Below, one piece after another: positions 25,543 to 33,364 of a DNA stretch of 63,451 nucleotides. Location: NCBI GenBank assembly GCA_900757495.1, contig CAAENX010000015.1, forward strand, positions 1-63,451, written 5' to 3'. The number at the start of each line of letters is the position of its first letter. Position 1 is the stretch's first letter. This DNA comes from an uncultured Collinsella sp. (GTDB lineage Bacteria; Actinomycetota; Coriobacteriia; Coriobacteriales; Coriobacteriaceae). A program made the translations under genes and the position numbers. The notes below the pieces were generated by a model. The model ran no database searches, was not told the origin of the DNA, and worked only from the letters and a program-made list of their open reading frames with translations.

Positions 25543-26327
25543 TAGCGCGCACCGTCGCCAGTGCTCACAACACCAAGCGTTTTGAGCATGATCACTACGT
25601 CCATCTTGATGTTTCTTGTTTTTATGTACTGCAGATCGAACAGCACCTTTTCGCTGGGAAGCAGGTCATAGCCGCCCGTTACCTGGGCAAGACCAGAAAT
25701 GCCCGGGCGCACCATGGTGCGATAATGCCAACCATGAATGCGCTTCTCAAACTCTTCGCAAAACGCGGGACGCTCGGGGCGAGGGCCGATTAGGCTCATA
25801 TCGCCCTTAAAGACGTTCCAAAATTGTGGAATCTCGTCTAGACGCGTCTTACGCATAATCTTGCCGAAAGGCGTGACGCGCGGATCTTCGTCCTGCGCCC
25901 ACTGAGCGCCTCGAGACTCTGCATCGGTGTACATGCTACGAAATTTGTAGATGTTAAACACCTTGCCGTCTTTGCCCACACGACGCTGGGCATAAATAAC
26001 AGGTCCCTCAGATTCGGTTTTAATCTTGACTGCAATGACCGCCATCGGAATTGCAAGCAGAATTAAGGCACAGCCACAGGAAACAACATCAAAGGATCGC
26101 TTAATAAAACGATAGAATAGTCCACCATTAACGACTGGCTCTTCCAATTCAATAATGTCATTACCGGGCAGCAGCTTCTCCAGCACATCTGCTGGAATAC
26201 CGTTTTCGCTCAACTTCGGTTCAGGTTTTCCCACATTTTGGAGCTTGGCGGCCCTGCGCCTGTCCTCTTGCGCTACAACAACAACTGCTGCATCTCCAAT
26301 TTGATTATCTTGCACTATTTCCTTCAA
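25542..26327 (-). CDS. Initiating undecaprenyl-phosphate sugar-1-phosphate transferase
   Basis: 261 residues. A single membrane helix (VVSCGCALILLAIPMAVIAV) precedes a bacterial sugar transferase domain: VIYAQRRVGKDGKVFNIYKFRSM, LRKTRLDEIPQFWNVFKGDMSLIGPRP, VRPGISGLAQV. It makes the first lipid-linked sugar. Small monotopic form, without the N-terminal helices of WcaJ. First enzyme gene after loaP, 54 bp downstream of it. Confidence 0.88.
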   Translation of the reverse strand: MKEIVQDNQIGDAAVVVVAQEDRRRAAKLQNVGKPEPKLSENGIPADVLEKLLPGNDIIELEEPVVNGGLFYRFIKRSFDVVSCGCALILLAIPMAVIAVKIKTESEGPVIYAQRRVGKDGKVFNIYKFRSMYTDAESRGAQWAQDEDPRVTPFGKIMRKTRLDEIPQFWNVFKGDMSLIGPRPERPAFCEEFEKRIHGWHYRTMVRPGISGLAQVTGGYDLLPSEKVLFDLQYIKTRNIKMDVVIMLKTLGVVSTGDGAR

Positions 26328-26371
26328 ACCTACGTCCCCGCCCCGGGGATCCTTCCTGTCCCGTTAAACAG

Positions 26372-26389
26372 TCGCCTGCATTTAGGCGA
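26372..26389 (-). promoter_or_regulatory. Small hairpin between loaP and the capsule genes
   Basis: On the minus strand TCGCCT-AAATGC-AGGCGA overlaps the loaP stop codon, within 60 bp of the sugar-transferase start. A second, C/G-only patch (ATCCCCGGGGCGGGGAC) follows. Possible LoaP recognition element or pause site; function unproven. Confidence 0.4.
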
Positions 26390-26936
26390 TCGCCTTTTTA
26401 AGGTTTCGCATTACGCGCTGCTCGGCCGAAAGCACGGCAAGGCCAACGCGGGTGGTTACGCGTCGGCCGCACAGGTCGAGCTCCAAATAAGCAGTGCTCT
26501 TGCGTCTGTTAATGGTTTTGATAAGGCCTTCGTGGCCCAGCAGCGGTCCTGCCGTCACTACGACCTGGTCGCCGTCCTTTAAGGCCTCGCTCATAGGAAC
26601 TACGCGGTCTCCCTTATGCGTAAAGCCACCAATGAGCTGGGTCTCTTCTTTTGCCAGCGGCACAAACTGACCGTCCTGGGATAGCACCCGGGCAAAGTCG
26701 TCCATGCGCAGCAAATACTGTTGCACGGCGTGGGGATCTGCCGTATCGCAGATAAGATAACCGGGAAAGAGCGGCTTGGTCGTATTGACCCATTCGCCGT
26801 GTACCTTAATCTCGGTTTGAAATTGGGGATAAAAGAGCTCCTGCATGGCGCCAGCCGGCACCACGCGCTCGATGCGCTCGCGCATTACGTCTTCGCGACC
26901 GTTAATGACCTGGATCACATACCACACGAGCACCAC
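26382..26936 (-). CDS. loaP: NusG-like antitermination factor, LoaP-type
   Basis: 184 residues, starting GTG (one of several GTG codons near GGGGG). The NGN domain comprises WYVIQVINGREDVMRERIERVVP and LFPGYLICDT; a KOW domain follows (ALKDGDQVVVTAGPLLGHEGLIKTINRRK). NusG paralogs at the head of polysaccharide operons (LoaP, UpxY, RfaH types) keep polymerase going through the long operon. LoaP in Bacillota and Actinobacteria recognises RNA hairpins in its target leaders, and hairpins flank this gene on both sides. Control of the downstream nine genes is inferred. Confidence 0.85.
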   Translation of the reverse strand: MVLVWYVIQVINGREDVMRERIERVVPAGAMQELFYPQFQTEIKVHGEWVNTTKPLFPGYLICDTADPHAVQQYLLRMDDFARVLSQDGQFVPLAKEETQLIGGFTHKGDRVVPMSEALKDGDQVVVTAGPLLGHEGLIKTINRRKSTAYLELDLCGRRVTTRVGLAVLSAEQRVMRNLKKAIA

Positions 26937-26964
26937 CCCCTTGCTGTCTTACGTGTGGCTCACG

Positions 26965-27023
26965 GGGTTTGGGTATGGCTTCGCCAGGGCGCTTGTGCGC
27001 GAAGGCGCTCCATATTCAAACCC
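26965..27023 (-). promoter_or_regulatory. Long hairpin in the loaP leader
   Basis: Minus strand GGGTTTGAATATGG pairs with CCATACCCAAACCC, enclosing CTTCGC/GCGAAG. It begins about 30 bp before the loaP start. A structured leader of this length suggests transcriptional or antitermination control. Confidence 0.55.
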
Positions 27024-27822
27024 TGAGCCCAGTTAGACAAGCACGTGGCTCTGCCCCACCGTGAACGGTATGTATAAGCGCAGCTGCTAGAGACGCGGAC
27101 GTGTATCGCAAAAATGACCGCGTCCCCAGCTGGCTGCGTGCAGCCCAGTCAAGCGGGTACAAAACTGGACCGCACGCAAACAGCTGTAGGACTGCTACGA
27201 ATTGTCATGAGATATCGATTCGAAAGTACAGTTTGCACACAAACAAGAACAAAGTCATTCAAAGCGATACGCATGACGACGCTATTGGAGCTCGTGGTTT
27301 TTCTGGCACCGCCGTTACGGCCGGATGCCGATCGACCCTGCGCTTTGCGGCTTGCTGGAGCCGTGAACACAGTTGAACCCATGTAACGTTAGTTATCCTA
27401 GCACAGCAGGTGGTCCATACGTTTTGGGGTGTGTTGAGCAACATATTGTTTATTCACCGTGGTTATGAGGGATATTGTGCCGTCTTGCACACATTGCCGC
27501 AGGTTTATGGGGGTGTGCTGGTTGGCGAGCACTGCCTGAGTTGTATTGCTGGCGGCGTGAATTGCTCTAACTATTATGCTTGGCTAACAAACTTTGTACA
27601 AAACCGGGAAAGTAATTGCGCAACTTTTTGCGGGGTGGGCGCGGGCATCGCATTGCGAAGATGCTTATCGCACAATAGACACGCCTGACTACAGATTCAA
27701 CGCATTTTGAGGCAGATTGTTGGACAACTTTTGGGATGCAGCTAGATGTGGGCGTAAGGTTTATCGGGCGAGGTTGACGATCACGTCTCCCAGTGCGAGG
27801 TTCTCAGAAAATGGAGGAGAAT
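27024..27822. other. 800-bp stretch without genes, upstream of loaP
   Basis: No frame with a ribosome site or recognisable product is seen on either strand. The leftward capsule promoter must lie here or close by; I could not single out a -35/-10 pair with confidence. The length is unusual for this genome segment and fits a long regulatory leader. Confidence 0.5.
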
Positions 27823-27856
27823 AGATATAGAACATGCGTTCTATATCTGATATAAT
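27823..27856 (+). promoter_or_regulatory. LexA-like box and -10 element before the RhuM-Fic gene
   Basis: A palindrome AGATATAGAAC-ATGC-GTTCTATATCT spans 27823-27848. Its centre GAAC-N4-GTTC matches the Gram-positive/actinobacterial LexA (SOS) box. TATAAT at 27851-27856 follows immediately. The match is by eye and other regulators with similar palindromes are possible. Confidence 0.55.
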
Positions 27857-27902
27857 AGCGTTAATGGTATACGGGCAACGTGAGCCGGTACGGAGGCCCC
27901 CA

Positions 27903-27962
27903 ATGGTACGTATCGGCGAGATGGATGCTTTATTCACAGCGACCGTCACTCAGAGCCCTTAG
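27903..27962 (+). CDS. Possible short leader peptide or gene remnant
   Basis: 19 codons, MVRIGEMDALFTATVTQSP, with GGAGG seven bases before the ATG. After its stop a different frame stays open up to the RhuM gene with protein-like sequence (YAPLLAGTHKVRQTIEYRIG), so this may be a frameshifted remnant of a longer gene rather than a true leader peptide. Confidence 0.3.
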   Translation: MVRIGEMDALFTATVTQSP

Positions 27963-28064
27963 GCAGGTACGCGCCCCTGCTGGCCGGCACCCATAAAGTT
28001 CGGCAGACAATCGAGTATCGAATTGGACATGCATGTGCCCAATGGATTGATGTGGAGCGCGAAA

Positions 28065-29000
28065 ATGAATGGAAATCAGATTGTTCTCTTTGAATCCAAC
28101 GACCGAGAGGTCACGATTCCTGTTGTAATTGACAAAGGAAGCGAAACTGTATGGCTAACCCGAAATGAGATGGCAGCGCTGTTTGATAGGGATGTCAAAA
28201 CAATCGGCAAGCATATCAACAACGCTTTAAAAGAGGAATTAAGCGACGATGATTCAGTTGTCGCAAAATTTGCGACAACTGCTGCTGACGGCAAAAGATA
28301 TCAAACTGATCATTACAGCTTAGACATGATATTGTCCATTGGATACCGCGTTAAATCTCAACGCGGTGTTGAATTCCGTCGCTGGGCAACCAATGTGCTC
28401 AACAAGTTTATTATTCAAGGACACGTTGAAAACGAACGTAGACTCGAGCAACTAGGGACAGTCGCTCAGATTATCGAACGTCTACCCGAGGACCTCGGCT
28501 CTCGTGAGATACTCGATATCGTTGAGAGCTATATAGATGTCTTTAAACTGCTCGATGAGTACGATCGTGAATCCATTGATCGGCCCAAGGGACAAACTGG
28601 GGTATACACACTCGAATACGAGCTCTGTATGAGATTAATAGCCCAAATGCGCAGCCGATTTACGAGCGACCTGTTTGGCGTAGAAAAAGATGAGTCCTTC
28701 CGCAGCAGTATCTCGGTAATCAATCAGTCGTTTGGTGGCCAAGACCTCTATCTGTCCGTACAGGAAAAAGCAGCAAATCTGTTGTACCTCATCATCAAAA
28801 ACCATTCATTTCTCGATGGAAACAAGCGAATCGGATGCAGTCTCTTTCTCTACTATCTAGATCGCAACGGACTGCTTTTTCGCGGCTTAGACAAACGAAT
28901 CGCAGACAGCACGCTTGTTGCTGTCGCGCTCATGATTGCTGAGTCGAGACCTGAAGAAAAAGACTCCATGGTCTCGCTGGTTATGAATTTTTTGGAGTAG
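28065..29000 (+). CDS. RhuM-family protein with Fic/Doc domain
   Basis: 311 residues from the ATG at 28065 (GGAG upstream). The N-terminal 120 residues are the RhuM/virulence-associated region (VWLTRNEMAALFDRDVKTIGKHINN, FRRWATNVLNKFI). The C-terminal part has the Fic motif HSFLDGNKRIG at 247-257. RhuM-Fic proteins behave like toxins or protein-modifying enzymes and sit on accessory DNA. Preceded by a LexA-like box and a possible broken gene; a hairpin follows. No separate antitoxin gene is evident. Confidence 0.82.
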   Translation: MNGNQIVLFESNDREVTIPVVIDKGSETVWLTRNEMAALFDRDVKTIGKHINNALKEELSDDDSVVAKFATTAADGKRYQTDHYSLDMILSIGYRVKSQRGVEFRRWATNVLNKFIIQGHVENERRLEQLGTVAQIIERLPEDLGSREILDIVESYIDVFKLLDEYDRESIDRPKGQTGVYTLEYELCMRLIAQMRSRFTSDLFGVEKDESFRSSISVINQSFGGQDLYLSVQEKAANLLYLIIKNHSFLDGNKRIGCSLFLYYLDRNGLLFRGLDKRIADSTLVAVALMIAESRPEEKDSMVSLVMNFLE

Positions 29001-29064
29001 ATGAAGAGGCTGGCGCACAGCCTTGTATTTAGGAGCAGGTTTCAATCTGGAGGCTTTGGAATAA

Positions 29065-29094
29065 CCCCATTTGGAGTCTCTCCCCAAATGGGGA
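29065..29094. terminator. Hairpin after the RhuM-Fic gene
   Basis: CCCCATTTGG pairs with CCAAATGGGG around a short loop about 65 bp past the stop codon. It lacks a clear U-tract, so terminator function is likely but not certain. Confidence 0.5.
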
Positions 29095-29118
29095 TCAAAA
29101 GATATTGCAAATAAAAAA

Positions 29119-29138
29119 GACCACTCGGTTGAGTGGCC
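29119..29138 (-). terminator. Terminator of tRNA-Ala
   Basis: Minus strand GGCCACTC-AACC-GAGTGGTC followed by TTTTTTATTT, 13 bp past the tRNA CCA end. Confidence 0.9.
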
Positions 29139-29150
29139 TTGCATTCACGA

Positions 29151-29226
29151 TGGTGGAGACGAGGGGGATCGAACCCCTGACCTCTTGACTGCCAGTCAAG
29201 CGCTCTCCCAGCTGAGCTACGCCCCC
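29151..29226 (-). tRNA. tRNA-Ala (anticodon GGC)
   Basis: Acceptor stem GGGGGCG/CGTCTCC (two G-U pairs), D-arm GCTC..GAGC, anticodon stem CTTGA/TCAAG with loop CTGGCAG (anticodon GGC), T-arm CAGGG-TTCGATC-CCCTC type, and CCA encoded. Accessory genes (RhuM-Fic) lie on its downstream side. Confidence 0.93.
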
Positions 29227-29314
29227 GTGACGAGGAGATACTATAGGGGAATGTTTGCGGGGATGCAAGAGGTTTTTGTTGAAACTTTTTCTTACGGGTT
29301 TCCTGGGACGGGGC

Positions 29315-29345
29315 AAAAATAATCACTCTACGAGCGATTATTTTT
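29315..29345. terminator. Hairpin terminator at the end of the thiN gene
   Basis: AAAAATAATC and GATTATTTTT flank a short loop; the A and U runs allow termination in both directions. It overlaps the last codons of the thiamine pyrophosphokinase gene. Confidence 0.7.
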
Positions 29346-30008
29346 ATCCACCGTCCCGATAAAACCCTGATGGAGTAAATACGCTATTGCGACGCCTTGG
29401 TGGACTTGGATCCTTGCCGTTTCCCTGACGACATTAGAGATGCCGGTGTCGGCCAACAGGCCCAGGGGGCTGTGATCTAGTTCCCACTCTAGACCGTGTT
29501 CGCTTATCTCTGTGTTGGGAGCGATAGCGATGATGGAGAAGGTTTTGCCCTCGGCGCCCTTAATGGTCCAGGTCTCGTCCTGGTGCAGGATTCTGGCCGT
29601 CACTTCGTCTTCTTCGATCCAGACGGGGGCGTCCGCATAGCCTGCCAGTAGCCCTAACACAGACAGGGCCATGTCCGGGCGGCCGCCGGTGGCGCAGGTC
29701 GCTACCACTTCGGCGCCTGGCCAGCGACGGCGGATGGTGTCTAGGGCTAGCGCCAGATCAGTGTAGTCCTTGTAGGGGTTGTGGCGCTCAACCTCAAAGG
29801 CTTCGGCAGCATCGACCAGCGCGCGCCCTGCATCGCTTACCGTATCGGCATCCCCAACATATACGTCGCAGCCCAGCCCCGCGCCCAGCAGCGCATCGAG
29901 CCCGCGGTCTACGGCGACAACGTGGTCGCACTCCCCCACCAGCTGGCGCAGCAGGTTCGCACTCGTTACCACGGGCGAGCCGCAAACAACCAATGCCTTA
30001 CAAGCCAC
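29328..30008 (-). CDS. thiN: Thiamine pyrophosphokinase
   Basis: 226 residues, normal for the bacterial enzyme, which transfers pyrophosphate from ATP to thiamine to make the cofactor ThDP. Motifs: VAVDRGLDALLGAG and VGDADTVSD (the metal-binding GDxD(S/T) site), HNPYKDYTDLALAL, and GGRPDMALSVLGLL (GGRxDH-type; here Met replaces the usual His). Ends in a hairpin. Nine bp downstream of the HAD gene on the same strand, so probably co-transcribed. Confidence 0.88.
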   Translation of the reverse strand: MACKALVVCGSPVVTSANLLRQLVGECDHVVAVDRGLDALLGAGLGCDVYVGDADTVSDAGRALVDAAEAFEVERHNPYKDYTDLALALDTIRRRWPGAEVVATCATGGRPDMALSVLGLLAGYADAPVWIEEDEVTARILHQDETWTIKGAEGKTFSIIAIAPNTEISEHGLEWELDHSPLGLLADTGISNVVRETARIQVHQGVAIAYLLHQGFIGTVDKNNRS

Positions 30009-30017
30009 AGCTCTCGC

Positions 30018-30707
30018 CTATCCCTCAAATGCAAGCACGCGGGCCAGGTCCAGGTCCTCGTAACTATCGATAAAGATGTCACAGTTGGCACGCACCTCGT
30101 CGCGCTTCATGCGGCCGTGCGGGTCATAAATACCCACACGCTTAAAGCCGGCGACCCCAGAGCTCTTAAGGCCAAAGACGGCGTCCTCAAACACCCAAGT
30201 TCGCTCAAACTTGCACCCGTGGCGCTCCTCCAGGCGGCGCAGTGCCAGCTCGTATACGTCGGGGAACTGCTTGGAGCGTCCCGCCTCGCCCGTGGTGGTC
30301 ACAAACTCCATGTAAGCGTCGAGCCCGGCGCCCGCAAGCGCAGACGTAACCAGCTCGGCCGGCGTGGACGTAGCCACGCACATGGCAATGCCTGCCTCCT
30401 TCGCCTGCTCTAAAAACGCCAGAAGCCCCTCGCGCGGCGGCACCTTGGAGTACCCATCAATCAAAATCTCGCCCAGCTCGCGATACAGCTCCTCGCCATT
30501 CGCGCCAATGCCCCACGTGTCGTGGTAGGCCTGGCACTCGTCCTCCAGTGACAGGTGCTCAAATTGAGCAAAGTCATCCACGGTCACGTCAACTCCGTGG
30601 CGGCGTAATAACTCGGGCTGCGCATAGCCCCAGACGGGGGTGCTATTAACCAGTGTTCCGTCGCAATCGAAAATAAAAGCAACACTTGTGGCAGCGATGT
30701 GGTCCAT
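30018..30707 (-). CDS. HAD-superfamily phosphatase/phosphoglucomutase-like
   Basis: 229 residues from the ATG at 30707 (AAAGG upstream); the earlier in-frame ATG is less likely. HAD motif I is FDCDGTLVNS, with the nucleophile Asp and general acid Asp; motif II ATSTPAELV; a Lys in SKQFPDVY; motif IV FEDAVFGLKS. Cap domain of the C1 type between them, as in beta-phosphoglucomutases and small phosphatases. Substrate unknown; next to the glycogen block a sugar phosphate is plausible but unproven. Confidence 0.82.
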   Translation of the reverse strand: MDHIAATSVAFIFDCDGTLVNSTPVWGYAQPELLRRHGVDVTVDDFAQFEHLSLEDECQAYHDTWGIGANGEELYRELGEILIDGYSKVPPREGLLAFLEQAKEAGIAMCVATSTPAELVTSALAGAGLDAYMEFVTTTGEAGRSKQFPDVYELALRRLEERHGCKFERTWVFEDAVFGLKSSGVAGFKRVGIYDPHGRMKRDEVRANCDIFIDSYEDLDLARVLAFEG

Positions 30708-30729
30708 AAACGTGCCTTTCAATGTCAAA

Positions 30730-30842
30730 GGGTAAACAACCTGCTAAAAACGTTTTACCAAACGTCAGCCTAACAGTTTTGAAACCCTATTTGGTAAAAC
30801 TGTCAAGAGTTTTACCATCGCAATTCTGCCAGTGGTATAAAC
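30730..30842. promoter_or_regulatory. GGTAAAAC operator cluster upstream of glgB
   Basis: The motif occurs four or five times in 110 bp: GGTAAAC at 30731, CGTTTTACCAAACG at 30751-30764, TTTGGTAAAAC at 30790-30800, AGTTTTACCAT at 30808-30818, and a weaker GGTATAAAC at 30834-30842. The same motif precedes the GH13-GH77 gene at 40.8 kb. Probable binding sites of a sugar-responsive (LacI-like) regulator not encoded in this window. Confidence 0.6.
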
Positions 30843-31038
30843 ATGGCGCTCGCCGATTAAACGCCGCCGCAAATCCACTTTTCTCCATAAAAGTAACGAA
30901 CAGGTGTTATCGTATTTCGTGCCGAAAGTTCCACCGAGCACGCGAGGTGGAACGAATCATAGAACTATCGCCGTCCCTTCGATTCGTGCAGCCTTGGACC
31001 TTTCGCATCTAGTCACCAAGGCAACACGCTGCCGCGTC

Positions 31039-33270
31039 ATGATGGGATCAAACGTGAGCGATACAAAGCTAAAGCCAGCAACCAAAAAGCCCGCTACCCG
31101 TAAGGCCGCCCCGCACGCACCGGAGCTTTCCAAGGACGATGTCTATCTATTTGGCATTGGCATGTGGGAGCGCAGCTGGGAAAAGATGGGCGCGCACCCC
31201 GACACGCAGAACCGTACGCGCGGCTGGCGTTTTTGCGTTTGGGCGCCCGATGTAAAGAGCGTTCACGTCATTGGCGAATTTAATGATTGGGATGAGGAAG
31301 CCAACCCGCTGGTGCCCGTACATACGAGCGCTATTTGGGAAGGCTTTATTCCTGGTGCCGAGCAGGGCCAGCTCTATAAGTACCTCATCGAGACTAACGA
31401 GGGCGAAAAGCTCTACAAGGCCGATCCGTACGCCTTTAAGGCCGAGTGCCCTCCGGGAACGGCGAGCGTGCTGTGGACCCTCGATGGCTATAAGTGGAAC
31501 GACGCGGCTTGGCTCAAGCGCCGCACCAGCCATAATCACATGTCGCAGCCCCTTAACATCTACGAGGTGCATATTGGCTCGTGGAAGCGCCACGGCGACG
31601 CGCCGCAGGGCGAGCCCGACGAGTACGGCAACTACCCCGGCCCCATGGATCCCTTCCCCGCGCAGCGCGGCGAGTTTTACACCTACGACGATCTGTCGGT
31701 GGAGCTCGTGGACTACGTGCGCGACATGGGCTATACGCATATCGAGGTCATGCCGCTCATGGAGCACCCCTTCGACGGCTCCTGGGGCTACCAGACGACC
31801 GGCTACTACGCCGCCACGTCGCGCTACGGCAACCCGCAGCAGCTCATGCACTTTATCGATGCGTGCCACGAGGCAGGCATTGGCGTGATCATGGACTGGG
31901 TGCCCGGCGGTTTTTGCGCCGACTCCCACGGCCTTGCCACCTTTAACGGCCACATGCTGTTTGAGCACGAAATCCACCCCAACTGGGGCACGCACAAGTT
32001 CGATTTCGCCCGCGGCGAGGTCCGCTCCTTCCTGGTCTCCAACGTGCTGTACTGGCTCGAGAACTTCCACGTTGACGGCATTCGCATGGACGGCGTGTCC
32101 AGCATGCTGTACCTCAACTTTGGCATTGACGATCCCGGCCAAAAGAAGTTCAACAAGTACGGTACCGAGGAGGACCTGGACGCCAGCGCGTTTATCCGCC
32201 AGGTCAACTGCGCCGTGGAGGCACACTACCCCGACGTGATGATGATGGCCGAGGAGTCCACCGCGTGGCCGCTCGTGACCTATCCGCCGCAGGACGGCGG
32301 CCTGGGCTTCCACTACAAGTGGGACATGGGCTGGATGAACGACACCCTGCACTACATGCAGACCGATTTTCCGTGGCGCCCCGGCAACCACGGCCTGCTC
32401 ACGTTCTCCATCATGTACGCCTTTACCGAGAACTTTATCTGCCCGCTGAGCCACGACGAGGTCGTGCACGGCAAGTGCTCGCTGATCGGCCGCATGCCGG
32501 GCGACTGGTGGCGCCAGTTTGCCGGCCTGCGCACGCTCGCCTTCTACCAGATGACGCACCCCGGCGCCAAGCTCAACTTTATGGGCAACGAGATCGGCCA
32601 GTTTATTGAGTGGCGCTATTACGAGTCCATCCAGTGGTTCCTGACCGAGGAGTACGAGACCCACCGTCATCACCAGGCGTTTATCAAGGCGCTTAACCAC
32701 CTGTACACCGCCGAGCCCGCCCTGTACGAGCGCGGCTACACCGACGACGGCTTTACCTGGATCGATGCGGACAACTCCAAGCAGTCCATCGTGAGCTTTG
32801 TGCGCCAGGGCGAGGACGTCGATGACGACCTGGTGATTCTGATCAACTTTGACCCGGCGAGCTATGAGAGCTTCCGCGTGGGCGTGCCGCGCGAGGGTGA
32901 CTGGGAGGTCATCTTTGACTCCGACCGTCCCGAGTTTGGTGGCAGCGGATACGCCGGTGAGGAGCCCTACACCTGTTCGAGCGAGCCCTATCCCTGGAAC
33001 GGGCAGATGGACTCTATTGAGATTAAGGTTCCCGGCCTGGCAGGCGTGGTGCTTAAGCGCCGCGGTCCCAGCAGCTATAAGCCGCCGGTGGTGGAGGCTC
33101 CCAAGAAGGCGACGCGCAAGCGCACGTCCTCGGTGAAGCCCAAGCCTGCGGCTGCGAAGAAGGCTCCGGCCAAGGCAACCAAGCCCGCCACGGCCAAAAA
33201 GACAACCACCAAAAAGGCCGCTCCCAAGGCCAAGACAGGCGCTGTTAAGGCGTCTGCCAAGGATGCGTAA
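31039..33270 (+). CDS. glgB: 1,4-alpha-glucan branching enzyme with histone-like tail
   Basis: 743 residues from the ATG at 31039; the ATG at 31042 and a GTG at 31054 are also possible because no strong ribosome site is visible. N-terminal Lys/Ala-rich stretch (KPATKKPATRKAAPHAP), then a CBM48 domain (WRFCVWAPDVKSVHVIGEFNDW) and a GH13 barrel with the catalytic set DGIRMDGVSS, MMAEESTAW and LSHDEVVHG. It cuts and re-joins chains to form alpha-1,6 branches. Unusual: the last 56 residues are Lys/Ala/Thr-rich with PAKK-type repeats, like histone H1. First gene of glgB-glgP-glgC-glgD-glgA. Confidence 0.9.
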   Translation: MMGSNVSDTKLKPATKKPATRKAAPHAPELSKDDVYLFGIGMWERSWEKMGAHPDTQNRTRGWRFCVWAPDVKSVHVIGEFNDWDEEANPLVPVHTSAIWEGFIPGAEQGQLYKYLIETNEGEKLYKADPYAFKAECPPGTASVLWTLDGYKWNDAAWLKRRTSHNHMSQPLNIYEVHIGSWKRHGDAPQGEPDEYGNYPGPMDPFPAQRGEFYTYDDLSVELVDYVRDMGYTHIEVMPLMEHPFDGSWGYQTTGYYAATSRYGNPQQLMHFIDACHEAGIGVIMDWVPGGFCADSHGLATFNGHMLFEHEIHPNWGTHKFDFARGEVRSFLVSNVLYWLENFHVDGIRMDGVSSMLYLNFGIDDPGQKKFNKYGTEEDLDASAFIRQVNCAVEAHYPDVMMMAEESTAWPLVTYPPQDGGLGFHYKWDMGWMNDTLHYMQTDFPWRPGNHGLLTFSIMYAFTENFICPLSHDEVVHGKCSLIGRMPGDWWRQFAGLRTLAFYQMTHPGAKLNFMGNEIGQFIEWRYYESIQWFLTEEYETHRHHQAFIKALNHLYTAEPALYERGYTDDGFTWIDADNSKQSIVSFVRQGEDVDDDLVILINFDPASYESFRVGVPREGDWEVIFDSDRPEFGGSGYAGEEPYTCSSEPYPWNGQMDSIEIKVPGLAGVVLKRRGPSSYKPPVVEAPKKATRKRTSSVKPKPAAAKKAPAKATKPATAKKTTTKKAAPKAKTGAVKASAKDA

Positions 33271-33364
33271 CAAAGTCGTTACCCGTGTAATTACCCGCCC
33301 CGACGAGGCGTAGGATACAAGTCATAACCGTTCCGGGAGAAACATCCCCGGGGGAAAGGAACGT

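Noticed and set aside
31147..33273. 708-codon open frame on the strand opposite glgB, and similar long antisense frames over capF, glgP, glgA, sdaA and metK
   Set aside because: Products are His/Val/Ala/Gly-rich low-complexity sequence without domains; they arise from the strong GC-third-position bias of the real genes on the other strand.
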